Source: Anaerolineae bacterium (lineage in GTDB: Bacteria; Chloroflexota; Anaerolineae; Aggregatilineales; UBA2796). Taken from it: a DNA stretch of 64,000 nt. Every line of letters starts with the position of its first letter. The stretch's first letter is position 1. A program made the position numbers and the translations under genes. The stretch is from contig JAHBVK010000007.1 of NCBI GenBank assembly GCA_019637555.1, positions 1 through 64,000 on the forward strand. The letters are read 5' to 3'. Positions 1 to 7,966 of this stretch are shown in pieces. The notes under the pieces are model-generated. The model was not told the DNA's origin. It searched no databases and saw only the letters and a list, made by a program, of their open reading frames with translations.

Positions 1-1
1 C

Positions 2-829
2 CGCGATAACGGCGTCGTCGGCTTCTCCTTCATTAATGACGGTGGTCCCGCCACTGGTTGGCACTTCACGGTGCTGGCGTACACTTACGGCGCGACCCCC
101 GGCGGCATCATTCATCTGGCTGATGGCAAGTACAGCGCTGGATTCGATGATCCCGCGATGGTCGGTGCCTTGCAACTGATCAAAGATTTGCGCTGGACTG
201 ATGATGTACTGCCGCGCGACACGCTGGATTGGGGCACCAATGCGACAGGACTGGCGACAGGTCAGGCGGCGATGGTGCTGATGGCTGGCGATCAGTATCG
301 CTGGATCAAGACCACCTTCCGTGAGACCGACATGAACAACATCGGTTTTGCGCCGCTGCCCGCCGGACCCGGTGGCATCGTCTCGCTGACCGGTGGCGAC
401 ATGTACATGGTTAGCGCCAAGGCAACTGACGACCAGAAGGAAGCTGCGGTTTACTTTGAGCTGTGGCGCTTGCTCGACCCCGCTGAGGTTCAACTCGGTT
501 TGGAAGCACAGGCTGCGGAAGAGAATGCCGCCGTTGGTGGTCCTGCGCTGCCGCTCTACGTTGGTGAATATCAGGCAGCACGTGAAGAGTTCCAGAAGAC
601 TTACTTCAACCTGCCCTATGACAATTACTCTGCCTTCCTGAACGCTTTCGCCACTGGTAAGGCGCATCTGCAGACCGAACCCGTGCCCGCTGGTCAGGAA
701 TACTACACCTCCATTGGTGCAGTCGTCAGCGCGATCCTCACCGATCAGAGCGTTGATCCGGCGACGGCATTGAAGGATGCTGGTGCGACTTTCCAATCCA
801 CCACCCTAGACACGATTGCTGTGAACTGA
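2..829 (+). CDS. Sugar ABC transporter substrate-binding protein, 5' end cut by window
   Basis: This is the C-terminal part of an extracellular solute-binding protein of the bacterial family 1 type, which captures a sugar or oligosaccharide outside the membrane for the permeases encoded next to it. The frame is open from base 2 without a start codon or signal peptide, so the N-terminal third or more lies upstream of the window. Family-like segments are a GQAAMVLMAGDQYRW stretch, where binding proteins often carry a 'G(K/Q)AAM' turn, followed by GFAPLPAGPGG and a C-terminal TALKDAGATFQ helix. It is followed by a 15-bp hairpin and then two permeases on the same strand, a classical CUT1 order. 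The substrate cannot be read from the sequence. The family call is secure; the specificity is unknown. Confidence 0.85.
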   Translation, partial: RDNGVVGFSFINDGGPATGWHFTVLAYTYGATPGGIIHLADGKYSAGFDDPAMVGALQLIKDLRWTDDVLPRDTLDWGTNATGLATGQAAMVLMAGDQYRWIKTTFRETDMNNIGFAPLPAGPGGIVSLTGGDMYMVSAKATDDQKEAAVYFELWRLLDPAEVQLGLEAQAAEENAAVGGPALPLYVGEYQAAREEFQKTYFNLPYDNYSAFLNAFATGKAHLQTEPVPAGQEYYTSIGAVVSAILTDQSVDPATALKDAGATFQSTTLDTIAVN

Positions 830-854
830 GCTAAGTAAGCTCACTCCATCTAGA

Positions 855-892
855 GCTTAAGCCCTTCTCCGCTCTCCGAGAGGGGCTTGAGC
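855..892 (+). promoter_or_regulatory. Intercistronic hairpin after the binding-protein gene
   Basis: Arms 855-869 and 878-892 form a 15-bp stem with two G-U pairs and an 8-base loop. No U-tract follows (the next bases are CTTATACT), so it is unlikely to be a full terminator. It lies between the binding-protein and permease genes. In other sugar ABC operons such as malE-malF, hairpins at this place stabilise the upstream message and lower expression of the permeases; that role is inferred here. A similar hairpin occupies the same place in the second ABC operon (31825-31861). Confidence 0.6.
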
Positions 893-979
893 CTTATACT
901 AAAACACATTCCGTAGCGTTGGCATTGTGCTATTGCATTAGCAGTACTGTGAATTACTCTTTATTCAAGGCATCCGAAT

Positions 980-1927
980 ATGGAAGTTTCGATTAAATCC
1001 TCCGCGACTAATGAAGCTGCCGATGTACAGACAAAGCGACAAAGTAGGACACGGCGCATCCGCTGGTCGGAGCAGATTCCCGCATACTTATTCCTACTAC
1101 CAGCCCTGATCGTCTTCGGCTTGTTCGCGTGGTTTCCGATCATCAAGACCGTGATCTTCAGCTTCCAAAAGGTCAGCCTGAATTCCGAATCCACGTGGAT
1201 CGGCTTTGAGAATTTCCGCAGAATGCTGATCGATCCGGCATTCGGTCAGGCATGGAGTAATAGTTTCCAATTCGCCTCGCTCAGCCTGTTGATGGGTTTC
1301 TTTCTGCCAATCTTCGTCGCCATCATGGTCAACGAGATGCGCGGGCTGAAGGGGTTTTTTCGATTGGTTTACTTCCTACCGACAGTCATCCCGATCACTG
1401 TTTCGATTTTGATCTGGCGGCTGATCTACGCTTCGGATAACGGCTTCCTCAACTCGGCGCTAGTAGCACTTGGTGGTCATGGGCAGCTATGGCTACAAGA
1501 CCCCCGTTTGGTCAAACCTGCGATCATCTTACTGCTGACGTGGGCGAATTTCGGCAGTACACTGCTGATTTATCTGGCTTCGCTGCAGGACATTCCTGCT
1601 GAACAGTATGAAGTCGCAGAGATCGATGGAGCGTCTGCCTTTGAGCGTATCCGCTTCATCACCCTGCCCTATCTCTATCCCACCATGATCGTCACCTTCG
1701 TACTGCAAGTGATCGCCGTCGTGCAGATTTTCACCGAGCCGTTCCTGTTGACGCAGGGCGGTCCCGCCAACACGACTCTAACTCCGGTACTGGTGATTTA
1801 CCGTACTGCCTTCCTGAACAATGACTTCGGCTTGGCATCGGCATGGAGCCTGTCTCTGATCATCATCCTGTCGATTTTCTCCGTCGTCTATCTCAGAATT
1901 TCCCGCCGGAACGAAAACGCGGTCTAG
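980..1927 (+). CDS. Sugar ABC transporter permease, MalF/UgpA type
   Basis: This 315-residue protein is an inner-membrane subunit of a carbohydrate ABC importer (CUT1 family). A charged N-terminus of about 30 residues precedes the first membrane helix (about 36-55), and roughly six helices follow in all. The cytoplasmic EAA loop that contacts the ATPase is clear at YEVAEIDGASAFERIRFITLP (about 211-231), with the conserved E-x-x-x-I-D-G-A core. The PFLLTQGGPANTTLTP segment is typical of MalF-type partners. The ATG has an AAGG nine bases upstream. The gene stands between the binding protein and the second permease. No ATP-binding subunit is encoded nearby, so a shared MsiK-like ATPase elsewhere is likely. 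Confidence 0.9.
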   Translation: MEVSIKSSATNEAADVQTKRQSRTRRIRWSEQIPAYLFLLPALIVFGLFAWFPIIKTVIFSFQKVSLNSESTWIGFENFRRMLIDPAFGQAWSNSFQFASLSLLMGFFLPIFVAIMVNEMRGLKGFFRLVYFLPTVIPITVSILIWRLIYASDNGFLNSALVALGGHGQLWLQDPRLVKPAIILLLTWANFGSTLLIYLASLQDIPAEQYEVAEIDGASAFERIRFITLPYLYPTMIVTFVLQVIAVVQIFTEPFLLTQGGPANTTLTPVLVIYRTAFLNNDFGLASAWSLSLIIILSIFSVVYLRISRRNENAV

Positions 1928-1948
1928 TAACTGGAAAGGGTACGCACA

Positions 1949-2842
1949 ATGTCAGACTCATGGGATCGCGGCATCCTCACTACGCTAGAACTTCGCACGG
2001 CAATGGGACGCGGCGTGTACATCCTTTTTCTGGTCATCCTTGTTCTACTGGCGATCACGGTGTTGTTTCCATTCCTGTTCGCCTTTTCATCGGGCTTAAA
2101 GTCCAGCACTGAGATTTACAAGGGCGGCTTGGCTATTTTCCCTGCTGTACCGCAGTGGGAAAACTACACACAGGCGATGCTCAAATTCAATATCTTGGAA
2201 CAGTTCAAGAATTCCTTCATTATCGTGATCGGTGGTCTGATCTTCCAACTTACGGTCAGTACGTTAGCTGCCTACAGTTTGGCGCGACTGAAGCCATTTG
2301 GTGGTCGCTACATTCTGTGGGGATTTCTGGTCACGTTGATGATCCCCAGCATCTCTTATATCATCCCGCTGTACACCACGCTGGTGAAATTGCCCATCCT
2401 GAACATCAGTCTGCTTAATAACTTTCTGGGCTTGTGGTTGCCTTACGCGGTGAATGCCGTCGCAATTTTCCTGATGAAGACATTCTTCGAGAGCATCCCC
2501 TCGGATTTGTTCGACGCCGCTAAAGTGGATGGCGCATCAGCACTGCGTACCTTCTGGTCAATTGCGCTGCCGCTCTCTCGCCCGATCCTGATCGTCCTAG
2601 TTATTGTCGGTTTTCTGGCGCTGTGGAAAGACTTCTTGCTGCCGCTGCTAGTACTGCCCGATCCTAAGTTGCAGCCGATCACGGTACGACTGTTCTATAT
2701 GCTTAACGTCAAATCCGCGCCTTCACCACTTAATATTCAGATGGCAGCATCGTTCTTGGCACTGCTACCACCACTGCTGATCGCTATCGTGCTGCAGGGT
2801 TATCTCAAACGCGGTATCTCGGCAGGAGCAGTGCGAGGGTAA
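1949..2842 (+). CDS. Sugar ABC transporter permease, MalG/UgpE type
   Basis: This 297-residue protein is the second membrane subunit of the importer and would pair with the product of 980-1927. It has six predicted membrane helices and an EAA loop at DLFDAAKVDGASALRTFWSI (about 188-207). MalG-like traits are the FLMKTFFESIPSDL stretch before that loop and the short C-terminus ending soon after the last helix (GYLKRGISAGAVRG). An AAAGGG ribosome-binding site lies about eight bases before the ATG, and the gene starts 21 bases after the first permease, so both are probably on one transcript. The LacI-type regulator at 3006 follows on the same strand and may control this operon. Confidence 0.9.
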   Translation: MSDSWDRGILTTLELRTAMGRGVYILFLVILVLLAITVLFPFLFAFSSGLKSSTEIYKGGLAIFPAVPQWENYTQAMLKFNILEQFKNSFIIVIGGLIFQLTVSTLAAYSLARLKPFGGRYILWGFLVTLMIPSISYIIPLYTTLVKLPILNISLLNNFLGLWLPYAVNAVAIFLMKTFFESIPSDLFDAAKVDGASALRTFWSIALPLSRPILIVLVIVGFLALWKDFLLPLLVLPDPKLQPITVRLFYMLNVKSAPSPLNIQMAASFLALLPPLLIAIVLQGYLKRGISAGAVRG

Positions 2843-2867
2843 CAACTACAGACAGTCATAACCAGAG

Positions 2868-2938
2868 TATAATTGATATTGGTTTTTCCCAGAATCGAAA
2901 CTCCACTGAAATGCCAGCGGAGCAATGCTCGACGTCGA
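2868..2938 (+). promoter_or_regulatory. Possible promoter and palindrome before the tandem-HTH regulator
   Basis: TATAAT at 2868-2873 is a consensus -10 box, but no convincing -35 box lies 16 to 18 bases upstream. A 10-bp perfect palindrome, TCGACGTCGA, covers 2929-2938, between this box and the ATG at 3006. A CG-centred palindrome suits a LacI-family operator and could mean autoregulation, but this is inference. Confidence 0.3.
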
Positions 2939-3005
2939 CAGCGACAGAGGACGGACAAGCAAACACTTCGCCCTTTCAACCTTACATTACAAAGGCGCAA
3001 ATCAT

Positions 3006-4160
3006 ATGGCAACCCTGAAAGACGTTGCTGATCGGGCAAGCGTGTCCATGTCTACTGCCTATCAGTCGCTCATCGGTGCGGCTGAAGTCGATAGCCAGAC
3101 GCAAGCAGCCGTGAAAGCAGCAGCAGACTCGCTGAATTACGAACTGAACATCACCATTCGCGATGTGGCTGCCTACGCTGGAGTGTCAGTTACGACTGTT
3201 TCCTATGTGATCAACAACAGTCCATTGATCAAGCCCGCTACACGGCAGCGCGTCCGCAATGCCATTCGGGATTTGGATTATCACCCCAACACGACAGCGC
3301 GTAACCTCAAAGCAAATGAGACGCGCATGATCGGCTATGCGTGGCACGTTGCTGAAGACCCTATACGGCGCAATCCGCTGCTCGATCTATTTCTGTTTGA
3401 GCTAGCGCAGTGTGCTGAAGCGCACGGTTATCACATCCTGACCTTTACGCAGTCAAACCGCAGCGGCACCAAGCCCTACGAAACACTGATCAATACGAAC
3501 CGCGTCGATGGTTTCATCCTGTCCGATGTCACCTATGAAGATCCACGCATCGGCTACCTGATTGAACGCAAAGTACCTTTCGCTACATATGGCAAGGCAA
3601 ATGGAAAATGGGATTTTCCATACGTTGATGTCGATGGCAAGCGTGGCATCCAATTGGCAGTGGAGCATTTGATCGCCAGAGGGCATGAGCGCATCGGGTT
3701 GATCTCATGGCCCCCCGGCTTGCGTATTGGCGATATTCGCACGCAGGGCTATCTGGATGCTATGAAGCAGAATGGCATTACCGTGCCCGAAAGCTGGATC
3801 GCCTACTCCGCGAATACGATGGAACATGCGGCAGAAGCGGCGCAGCGCATCCTGACCAACCGCCCCAAACCTACAGCTATTGTCTGTGCCAACGACATTA
3901 TGGCGTTTGGTGCAAAGCGTTACGTTGAATCATTGGGTTTAGAGATCGGCACAGACGTGGCACTGACGGGCTACGACGATACACCAGTAGCTGAGCTAAT
4001 TGGCTTGACTTCAGTGCGTCAGCCCATCGCCGCGATTGCCAACCGCGTGATCGATCTGCTGATGGCGGAGATGAATCGTCAGCGCCCCGCCGATCATACA
4101 ATCATGTTGGAGCCAAGCCTGATCATCCGCGAGAGCAGCGCCAATTTCAGGCGCGGATAG
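3006..4160 (+). CDS. LacI-family regulator with two tandem helix-turn-helix domains
   Basis: This 384-residue regulator binds DNA and probably a sugar effector. Unlike ordinary LacI proteins (about 330-340 residues) it has two LacI-type DNA-binding domains in a row. The first is residues 3-48 (TLKDVADRASVS...LNYELN). The second is residues 50-105 (TIRDVAAYAGVSVTTVSYVI...LDYHPN) and carries the hinge-like NTTARNLKANETR. The periplasmic-binding-protein-like sensor fold covers about 108-384, with the usual GYDD and SVRQP motifs. The first recognition helix (STAYQSL) departs from the usual T-V-S-R-V-L pattern, so it may not read DNA conventionally. ATG 3006 was chosen because AAAGGCG lies nine bases upstream; the same frame is open further upstream but gives no family-like sequence. 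It probably regulates the ABC operon before it, and possibly the one at 30.5 kb. Confidence 0.88.
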   Translation: MATLKDVADRASVSMSTAYQSLIGAAEVDSQTQAAVKAAADSLNYELNITIRDVAAYAGVSVTTVSYVINNSPLIKPATRQRVRNAIRDLDYHPNTTARNLKANETRMIGYAWHVAEDPIRRNPLLDLFLFELAQCAEAHGYHILTFTQSNRSGTKPYETLINTNRVDGFILSDVTYEDPRIGYLIERKVPFATYGKANGKWDFPYVDVDGKRGIQLAVEHLIARGHERIGLISWPPGLRIGDIRTQGYLDAMKQNGITVPESWIAYSANTMEHAAEAAQRILTNRPKPTAIVCANDIMAFGAKRYVESLGLEIGTDVALTGYDDTPVAELIGLTSVRQPIAAIANRVIDLLMAEMNRQRPADHTIMLEPSLIIRESSANFRRG

Positions 4161-4163
4161 CAA

Positions 4164-5429
4164 TTATCGGTTAGCTTCAGCAAAAGTCAGGTAACTCAAT
4201 TCTGAGTCAGTTGCGCTTTCTGTTCCGCTCAAGTGTAGGAGTACATGACTGTTCGGCGATGTGATCACGGCTCCGTCAAGGGAACGCGGATATACCAGTT
4301 CCGCTGCTGACCACGTAGAAGCGTTATCCATCGATGTCCACATTTCGGTGCCTGCGTTGGTGCGCGCATAATAATACAGTACTCCCTGATCCGCGATCAG
4401 GAAGTCTTTGTTCCACTTCTTTGTCTGGTCAGTCAACCTGATCACGTTCCACTGACTTCCATCCCAATGCGCGACACGATGTTCCCACAAATTGGCACTG
4501 CCGTTGGGCGAGAAGGCATACGAGATCACCGGCTTATTCTGAGCATCGACCACCATATCGCTGAGCGCGATGCCTTCGTCATTCCAGGTCACGCCTTCTG
4601 GCATGGGCTGGAATACATCTGCTGTCAGCGCCGTGATCGGCAGTGCGTATTCTGTGCCATCAGCGCGGTAGAAGCGTCCGGTATCAGGGCGATACAGGGC
4701 GTACGAACCATTATGACGTTCGCTGCGAGCATCCCCGAACGCCCAATCCCATTTGATGTGGACGTTGTTGGCGCTATCAACATACAGCCACGGTAGATAG
4801 GGGACGTAAGTTTGACCGTCGTTTTTGGCAGCCGTACCCTCAACGAATACTACTAACTCCTGCCACTGCTTTTGCTTGTTATCCCAATGGAATAGTGGCA
4901 AACGGCGACCTTGGTTGCGGATGCTGAAATAAATATCGCCATTGGGAGCACTAGCAGCATTGGGATACGTATAGCTCTCGTTGGCATTGGGGAATTCCTT
5001 GCTGCGGACAGTGAAGCCATCAAGAACATTATCGGGACTGTTAGAGCGCGCGTAACGCATCCCTTGCCGGTTATGCATCCCGTACCAAACGTGAATGTAG
5101 CCATCACCGTCGATAGCCAATGCCATCTGATTGTGGCTAGGGTCGCTCTGGCCGAGGGTTTGATCGATCCGGGTCGCTTTTGTCCAGATACCCGTCCGTG
5201 CATCGTGCCGGGCAACAGTCAGTGTAAAATCTTCATCCGCGTAAGCAATGTAAACCGAACCCTGATAAGTTGCCATCTCAGCATTGGTGGAAGCACCCCC
5301 AAAACGAATTGGGGCAGGTACCTGTGTACTGAAAAAGCCAGTGGCATAGGCAGGGCGAGCGTAGAAACTAGTCAGTAGAACTATAGTTAGGACTAGAGTC
5401 GGCAATAGCTGACGGCTCTGTGCGCGCAC
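4164..5429 (-). CDS. Secreted BNR-repeat (BNR_4-like) beta-propeller protein
   Basis: This 421-residue exported protein has a signal peptide (hydrophobic 9-24, cleavage likely near AYA-TG). Its repeated blades carry aromatic and aspartate motifs such as HNQMALAIDGDGYIHVWYG, YTYPNAASAPNGDIYFSIR and DNASTWSAAE. The HNQ/DGxIHVWY and YTYPN signatures recall the BNR_4 family (PF15892), seven-bladed propellers that include sialidase-like proteins and some polysaccharide lyases. It may therefore bind or cleave an acidic glycan outside the cell, but no catalytic residues can be assigned. The start is GTG 5429, six bases after a GGAG within AAGGAGA. The gene ends three bases from the regulator gene, converging with it. 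It sits between sugar uptake and polysaccharide genes, which supports a glycan role. Confidence 0.7.
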   Translation of the reverse strand: MRAQSRQLLPTLVLTIVLLTSFYARPAYATGFFSTQVPAPIRFGGASTNAEMATYQGSVYIAYADEDFTLTVARHDARTGIWTKATRIDQTLGQSDPSHNQMALAIDGDGYIHVWYGMHNRQGMRYARSNSPDNVLDGFTVRSKEFPNANESYTYPNAASAPNGDIYFSIRNQGRRLPLFHWDNKQKQWQELVVFVEGTAAKNDGQTYVPYLPWLYVDSANNVHIKWDWAFGDARSERHNGSYALYRPDTGRFYRADGTEYALPITALTADVFQPMPEGVTWNDEGIALSDMVVDAQNKPVISYAFSPNGSANLWEHRVAHWDGSQWNVIRLTDQTKKWNKDFLIADQGVLYYYARTNAGTEMWTSMDNASTWSAAELVYPRSLDGAVITSPNSHVLLHLSGTESATDSELSYLTFAEANR

Positions 5430-5464
5430 ATCATTCTCCTTACAATACTCAACTAGTGAGAGAA

Positions 5465-5494
5465 CTCCGACCTACACAGCTTACACAGTCGGAG
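5465..5494. repeat. Inverted repeat between the BNR gene and the glycosyltransferase operon
   Basis: CTCCGAC (5465-5471) and GTCGGAG (5488-5494) form a 7-bp perfect stem with a 16-base loop. Weaker outer pairing between ACTAG and CTAGT extends it. It lies downstream of the minus-strand polysaccharide genes and just upstream of the BNR gene. It could end the first transcript, although neither strand shows a clear T-run. Confidence 0.4.
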
Positions 5495-5533
5495 AATCTA
5501 GTCAAGTATGTAGATGTGATACTCAGGTTTTTC

Positions 5534-6544
5534 TCACACAGATTTGCCCATCGTTTGACCCAGCAGCTTGCGGCGTTTGCGATGCGTCATCTCCTCAAAC
5601 ACCGTCAGCCATTTGCCTGCGTCCAAGAAGTAACGGAAGATGATCCAGAAGCAGGCGAGTCGCTGCGCCAATGTCAAATTGGACTTCATCACGGCATCAA
5701 TCGCACCTTCAGTGACGCGTAAACGCAACCGCACTGTTGACCAGACTTTCTGCGATGCATCCGTCCACAGAGCGCGATCCTTTGCTGAGACGATGTTGCT
5801 GGATTGCTCCGGATGACGCCGATTCATGAACAGCGGTTCAGGGATCGAGGCGAAGCGTCCAAGCAGGCACAACTGCGTCAATACCGCTTTATCCGAGCCA
5901 AAGTAGCCCGCCATCAAACTGGTTTTTGCCAAAACTTCTCGCCGGATCAAGGCGAACTGTTCGTGACAAAAGCCGGTCAGCAGCACGATACCGCGAAAAC
6001 GCTCTACCGGATCAGGCGAATCGAGATGTTTATCCCAGCGTTCGGCATCGCGCATGCGCAAAACATTGCCAGCCTGATCGACGTAGTAGCCTCTACGCTG
6101 CGCCTCGCGTGGGATCTCATTGCCCACACTGTCGATCAATTTTGTCTGCGCATAACACAGAATCGCCCAGTCATTATTATCCAGCACTTCGATAGTACGC
6201 TCGATAAAGGTCGGCTCACGCTTATCATCGTCCGTTGCCCACATGAAATATTCGCCAGTGGATAACTCAAAGACACGATTGAAATTGCGCCACCAACCGA
6301 TATTCTTTTCGTTCTGGTAATAGCGGATGCGACTATCTTGTGCAGCGTAGCGTTCGATAATAGCCGGGGTGCTGTCGCTGGAACAGTTGTCGCAGATGAT
6401 CAGTTCAAAATCGCTGTAAGTTTGATGGAGAATGGACTCGATAGCCTCGGCGATGAAGTGTTCGCCGTTATAGACTGCCAGTCCGACGCTAACACGGGGA
6501 TGGTTAGCAGTGCGCGTGTCCGTTGTGGTAGTAACCTTCGACAT
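5534..6544 (-). CDS. Family 2 glycosyltransferase
   Basis: This 336-residue cytoplasmic enzyme should transfer a sugar from a nucleotide donor to a growing glycan. The GT-A fold opens with VSVGLAVYNGEHFIAEAIESI. The nucleotide-binding CDNCSSDST follows, and the metal-binding region is the acidic ATDDD of YFMWATDDDKREP. The C-terminal third lacks clear membrane helices, so it is probably soluble or peripheral. ATG 6544 was preferred because GAGGG lies seven bases upstream; an in-frame ATG at 6568 has no ribosome-binding site. It is the last gene of the minus-strand polysaccharide set, 25 bases after the flippase gene. The acceptor and sugar cannot be predicted. Confidence 0.88.
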   Translation of the reverse strand: MSKVTTTTDTRTANHPRVSVGLAVYNGEHFIAEAIESILHQTYSDFELIICDNCSSDSTPAIIERYAAQDSRIRYYQNEKNIGWWRNFNRVFELSTGEYFMWATDDDKREPTFIERTIEVLDNNDWAILCYAQTKLIDSVGNEIPREAQRRGYYVDQAGNVLRMRDAERWDKHLDSPDPVERFRGIVLLTGFCHEQFALIRREVLAKTSLMAGYFGSDKAVLTQLCLLGRFASIPEPLFMNRRHPEQSSNIVSAKDRALWTDASQKVWSTVRLRLRVTEGAIDAVMKSNLTLAQRLACFWIIFRYFLDAGKWLTVFEEMTHRKRRKLLGQTMGKSV

Positions 6545-6569
6545 ACTATTTCCCTCTTCGACCCTCATA

Positions 6570-7913
6570 TCACGGTGTAAATCGTGTGCCTTGTGTAGAT
6601 GACTGCTGCGCTCTGACGCGCCCCCTGAGTTGTTGCAGCATCAGTGCGCCTGCAACCAGTGCATGACTGATCAACCATGCGAAGCCTACGCCGTCTATGC
6701 CATAGGTATCTAGGAGTGGAAAGCTAAGACCTAGCACCAGAATACACAGGCTGCCCTGTATGGCGATGATCCGCTTAGGTTGATGCAGCACCCGCGCCGC
6801 GCCCAAATACAAAATGATCAGCGTCTTGGGGATGACCGCTAAGACTACCAATCGCAGCAGGGTCGATCCGTTGGCACTATAAGAGGCACCGAAAATCGTC
6901 AGCACTAGCGGCGCGGCAAGACATAGAATCAGTACAATGGGCAACAGCAAACGCATCATCTGTGCCCACATCTTACGCATATACAGCGGCAAGTTCGCTT
7001 GATCCAGCGCTCCTTCCGCCGTCAGTGATTGCGCCATATTCATCGGGATCAAATCCAGTGAACCCCGGATCACCCAGACAATATAAAAGTAGGCGTTCGC
7101 TTCCGCCCCTGCCCGTCCAACTACTATCAACGGTAGCAGAAGCGTGGAACAGATGAAGAACAACGTCCCCACATAGTTTCCAGCAGCGAAGGTGGCGATC
7201 TGCCGCACTTTAGGGATCGGCGCGGTGGTGATCTGAGCCTGTTCGTGGATCGGGATCAGGCGGCGAAAGATCAAGTAGTTCATAGGCAGGATCGCCAGAA
7301 AGATGGGGATTGTCCACGAGGCGAGGATGCCATGAAACGGAAATGAGGCAGCAAACAGTGCCAGTAAAACAATTCGCAGCAGATTTGCCGAGATGTTCTC
7401 AACTGGTATCCAGTTGGCGTTACGCAGACCAGTCAATACGCTGTCTTGCAACGAGAAAATCGACCATGTGACTACGGCAATCGTAAACCACAGAATATAC
7501 GGCAGATTGTTCTCGATCAGGCTGCCCTCTTGCGCCCAGATCGGTTGCCCGACGATGAAGATGATGCTGGCGATCACGGAGGCGACAATTGCTAGCAGAT
7601 AGCAGTACGCCACGAATCGTGTGGTTAAGCGACCTGTATTGGGGATAAAACGATTCAACACATTGATCAGATCTAGCTGTGCTAATCCCGAAAGAAACAT
7701 CACGCTAGAAACGATCGCGGAGTGCATCCCCACTTCCTCAGCAGGATAAAAGCGTGCGGCTAGCACCCAGTAGATCGCGCCGAGCAGAGAAGCAGAAGCC
7801 GTGCTAAACGCCAGTAAGTAGGCATTACGATGCAGCGGCTCCCGCAGATGAGCAATAAGTTGGTGAAGGAAGGATGCCTTATTACTCACAATGGGTTTTT
7901 GTACGTTATCCAA
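6570..7913 (-). CDS. Wzx-like polysaccharide flippase (MOP superfamily)
   Basis: This 447-residue protein has about 12 to 14 predicted membrane helices and resembles the oligosaccharide flippases that move lipid-linked glycan units across the inner membrane. Characteristic segments are LAARFYPAEEVGMHSAI near the N-terminus, SLTAEGALD in the middle and GVGFAWLISHALVAG near the C-terminus. The frame starts with TTG at 7913; the next methionine is about 60 residues in, inside the first helices, so the rare start is accepted. Its neighbours are two GT2 enzymes and a GT-C protein, which makes a role in exporting a surface polysaccharide or glycolipid likely. A MATE-type drug exporter is less likely because of this context. 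Confidence 0.82.
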   Translation of the reverse strand: MDNVQKPIVSNKASFLHQLIAHLREPLHRNAYLLAFSTASASLLGAIYWVLAARFYPAEEVGMHSAIVSSVMFLSGLAQLDLINVLNRFIPNTGRLTTRFVAYCYLLAIVASVIASIIFIVGQPIWAQEGSLIENNLPYILWFTIAVVTWSIFSLQDSVLTGLRNANWIPVENISANLLRIVLLALFAASFPFHGILASWTIPIFLAILPMNYLIFRRLIPIHEQAQITTAPIPKVRQIATFAAGNYVGTLFFICSTLLLPLIVVGRAGAEANAYFYIVWVIRGSLDLIPMNMAQSLTAEGALDQANLPLYMRKMWAQMMRLLLPIVLILCLAAPLVLTIFGASYSANGSTLLRLVVLAVIPKTLIILYLGAARVLHQPKRIIAIQGSLCILVLGLSFPLLDTYGIDGVGFAWLISHALVAGALMLQQLRGRVRAQQSSTQGTRFTP

Positions 7914-7966
7914 GAGTCAATCCCATACGTTATAACCGCCTTACTATCAACAACTTCAAGCTAACA

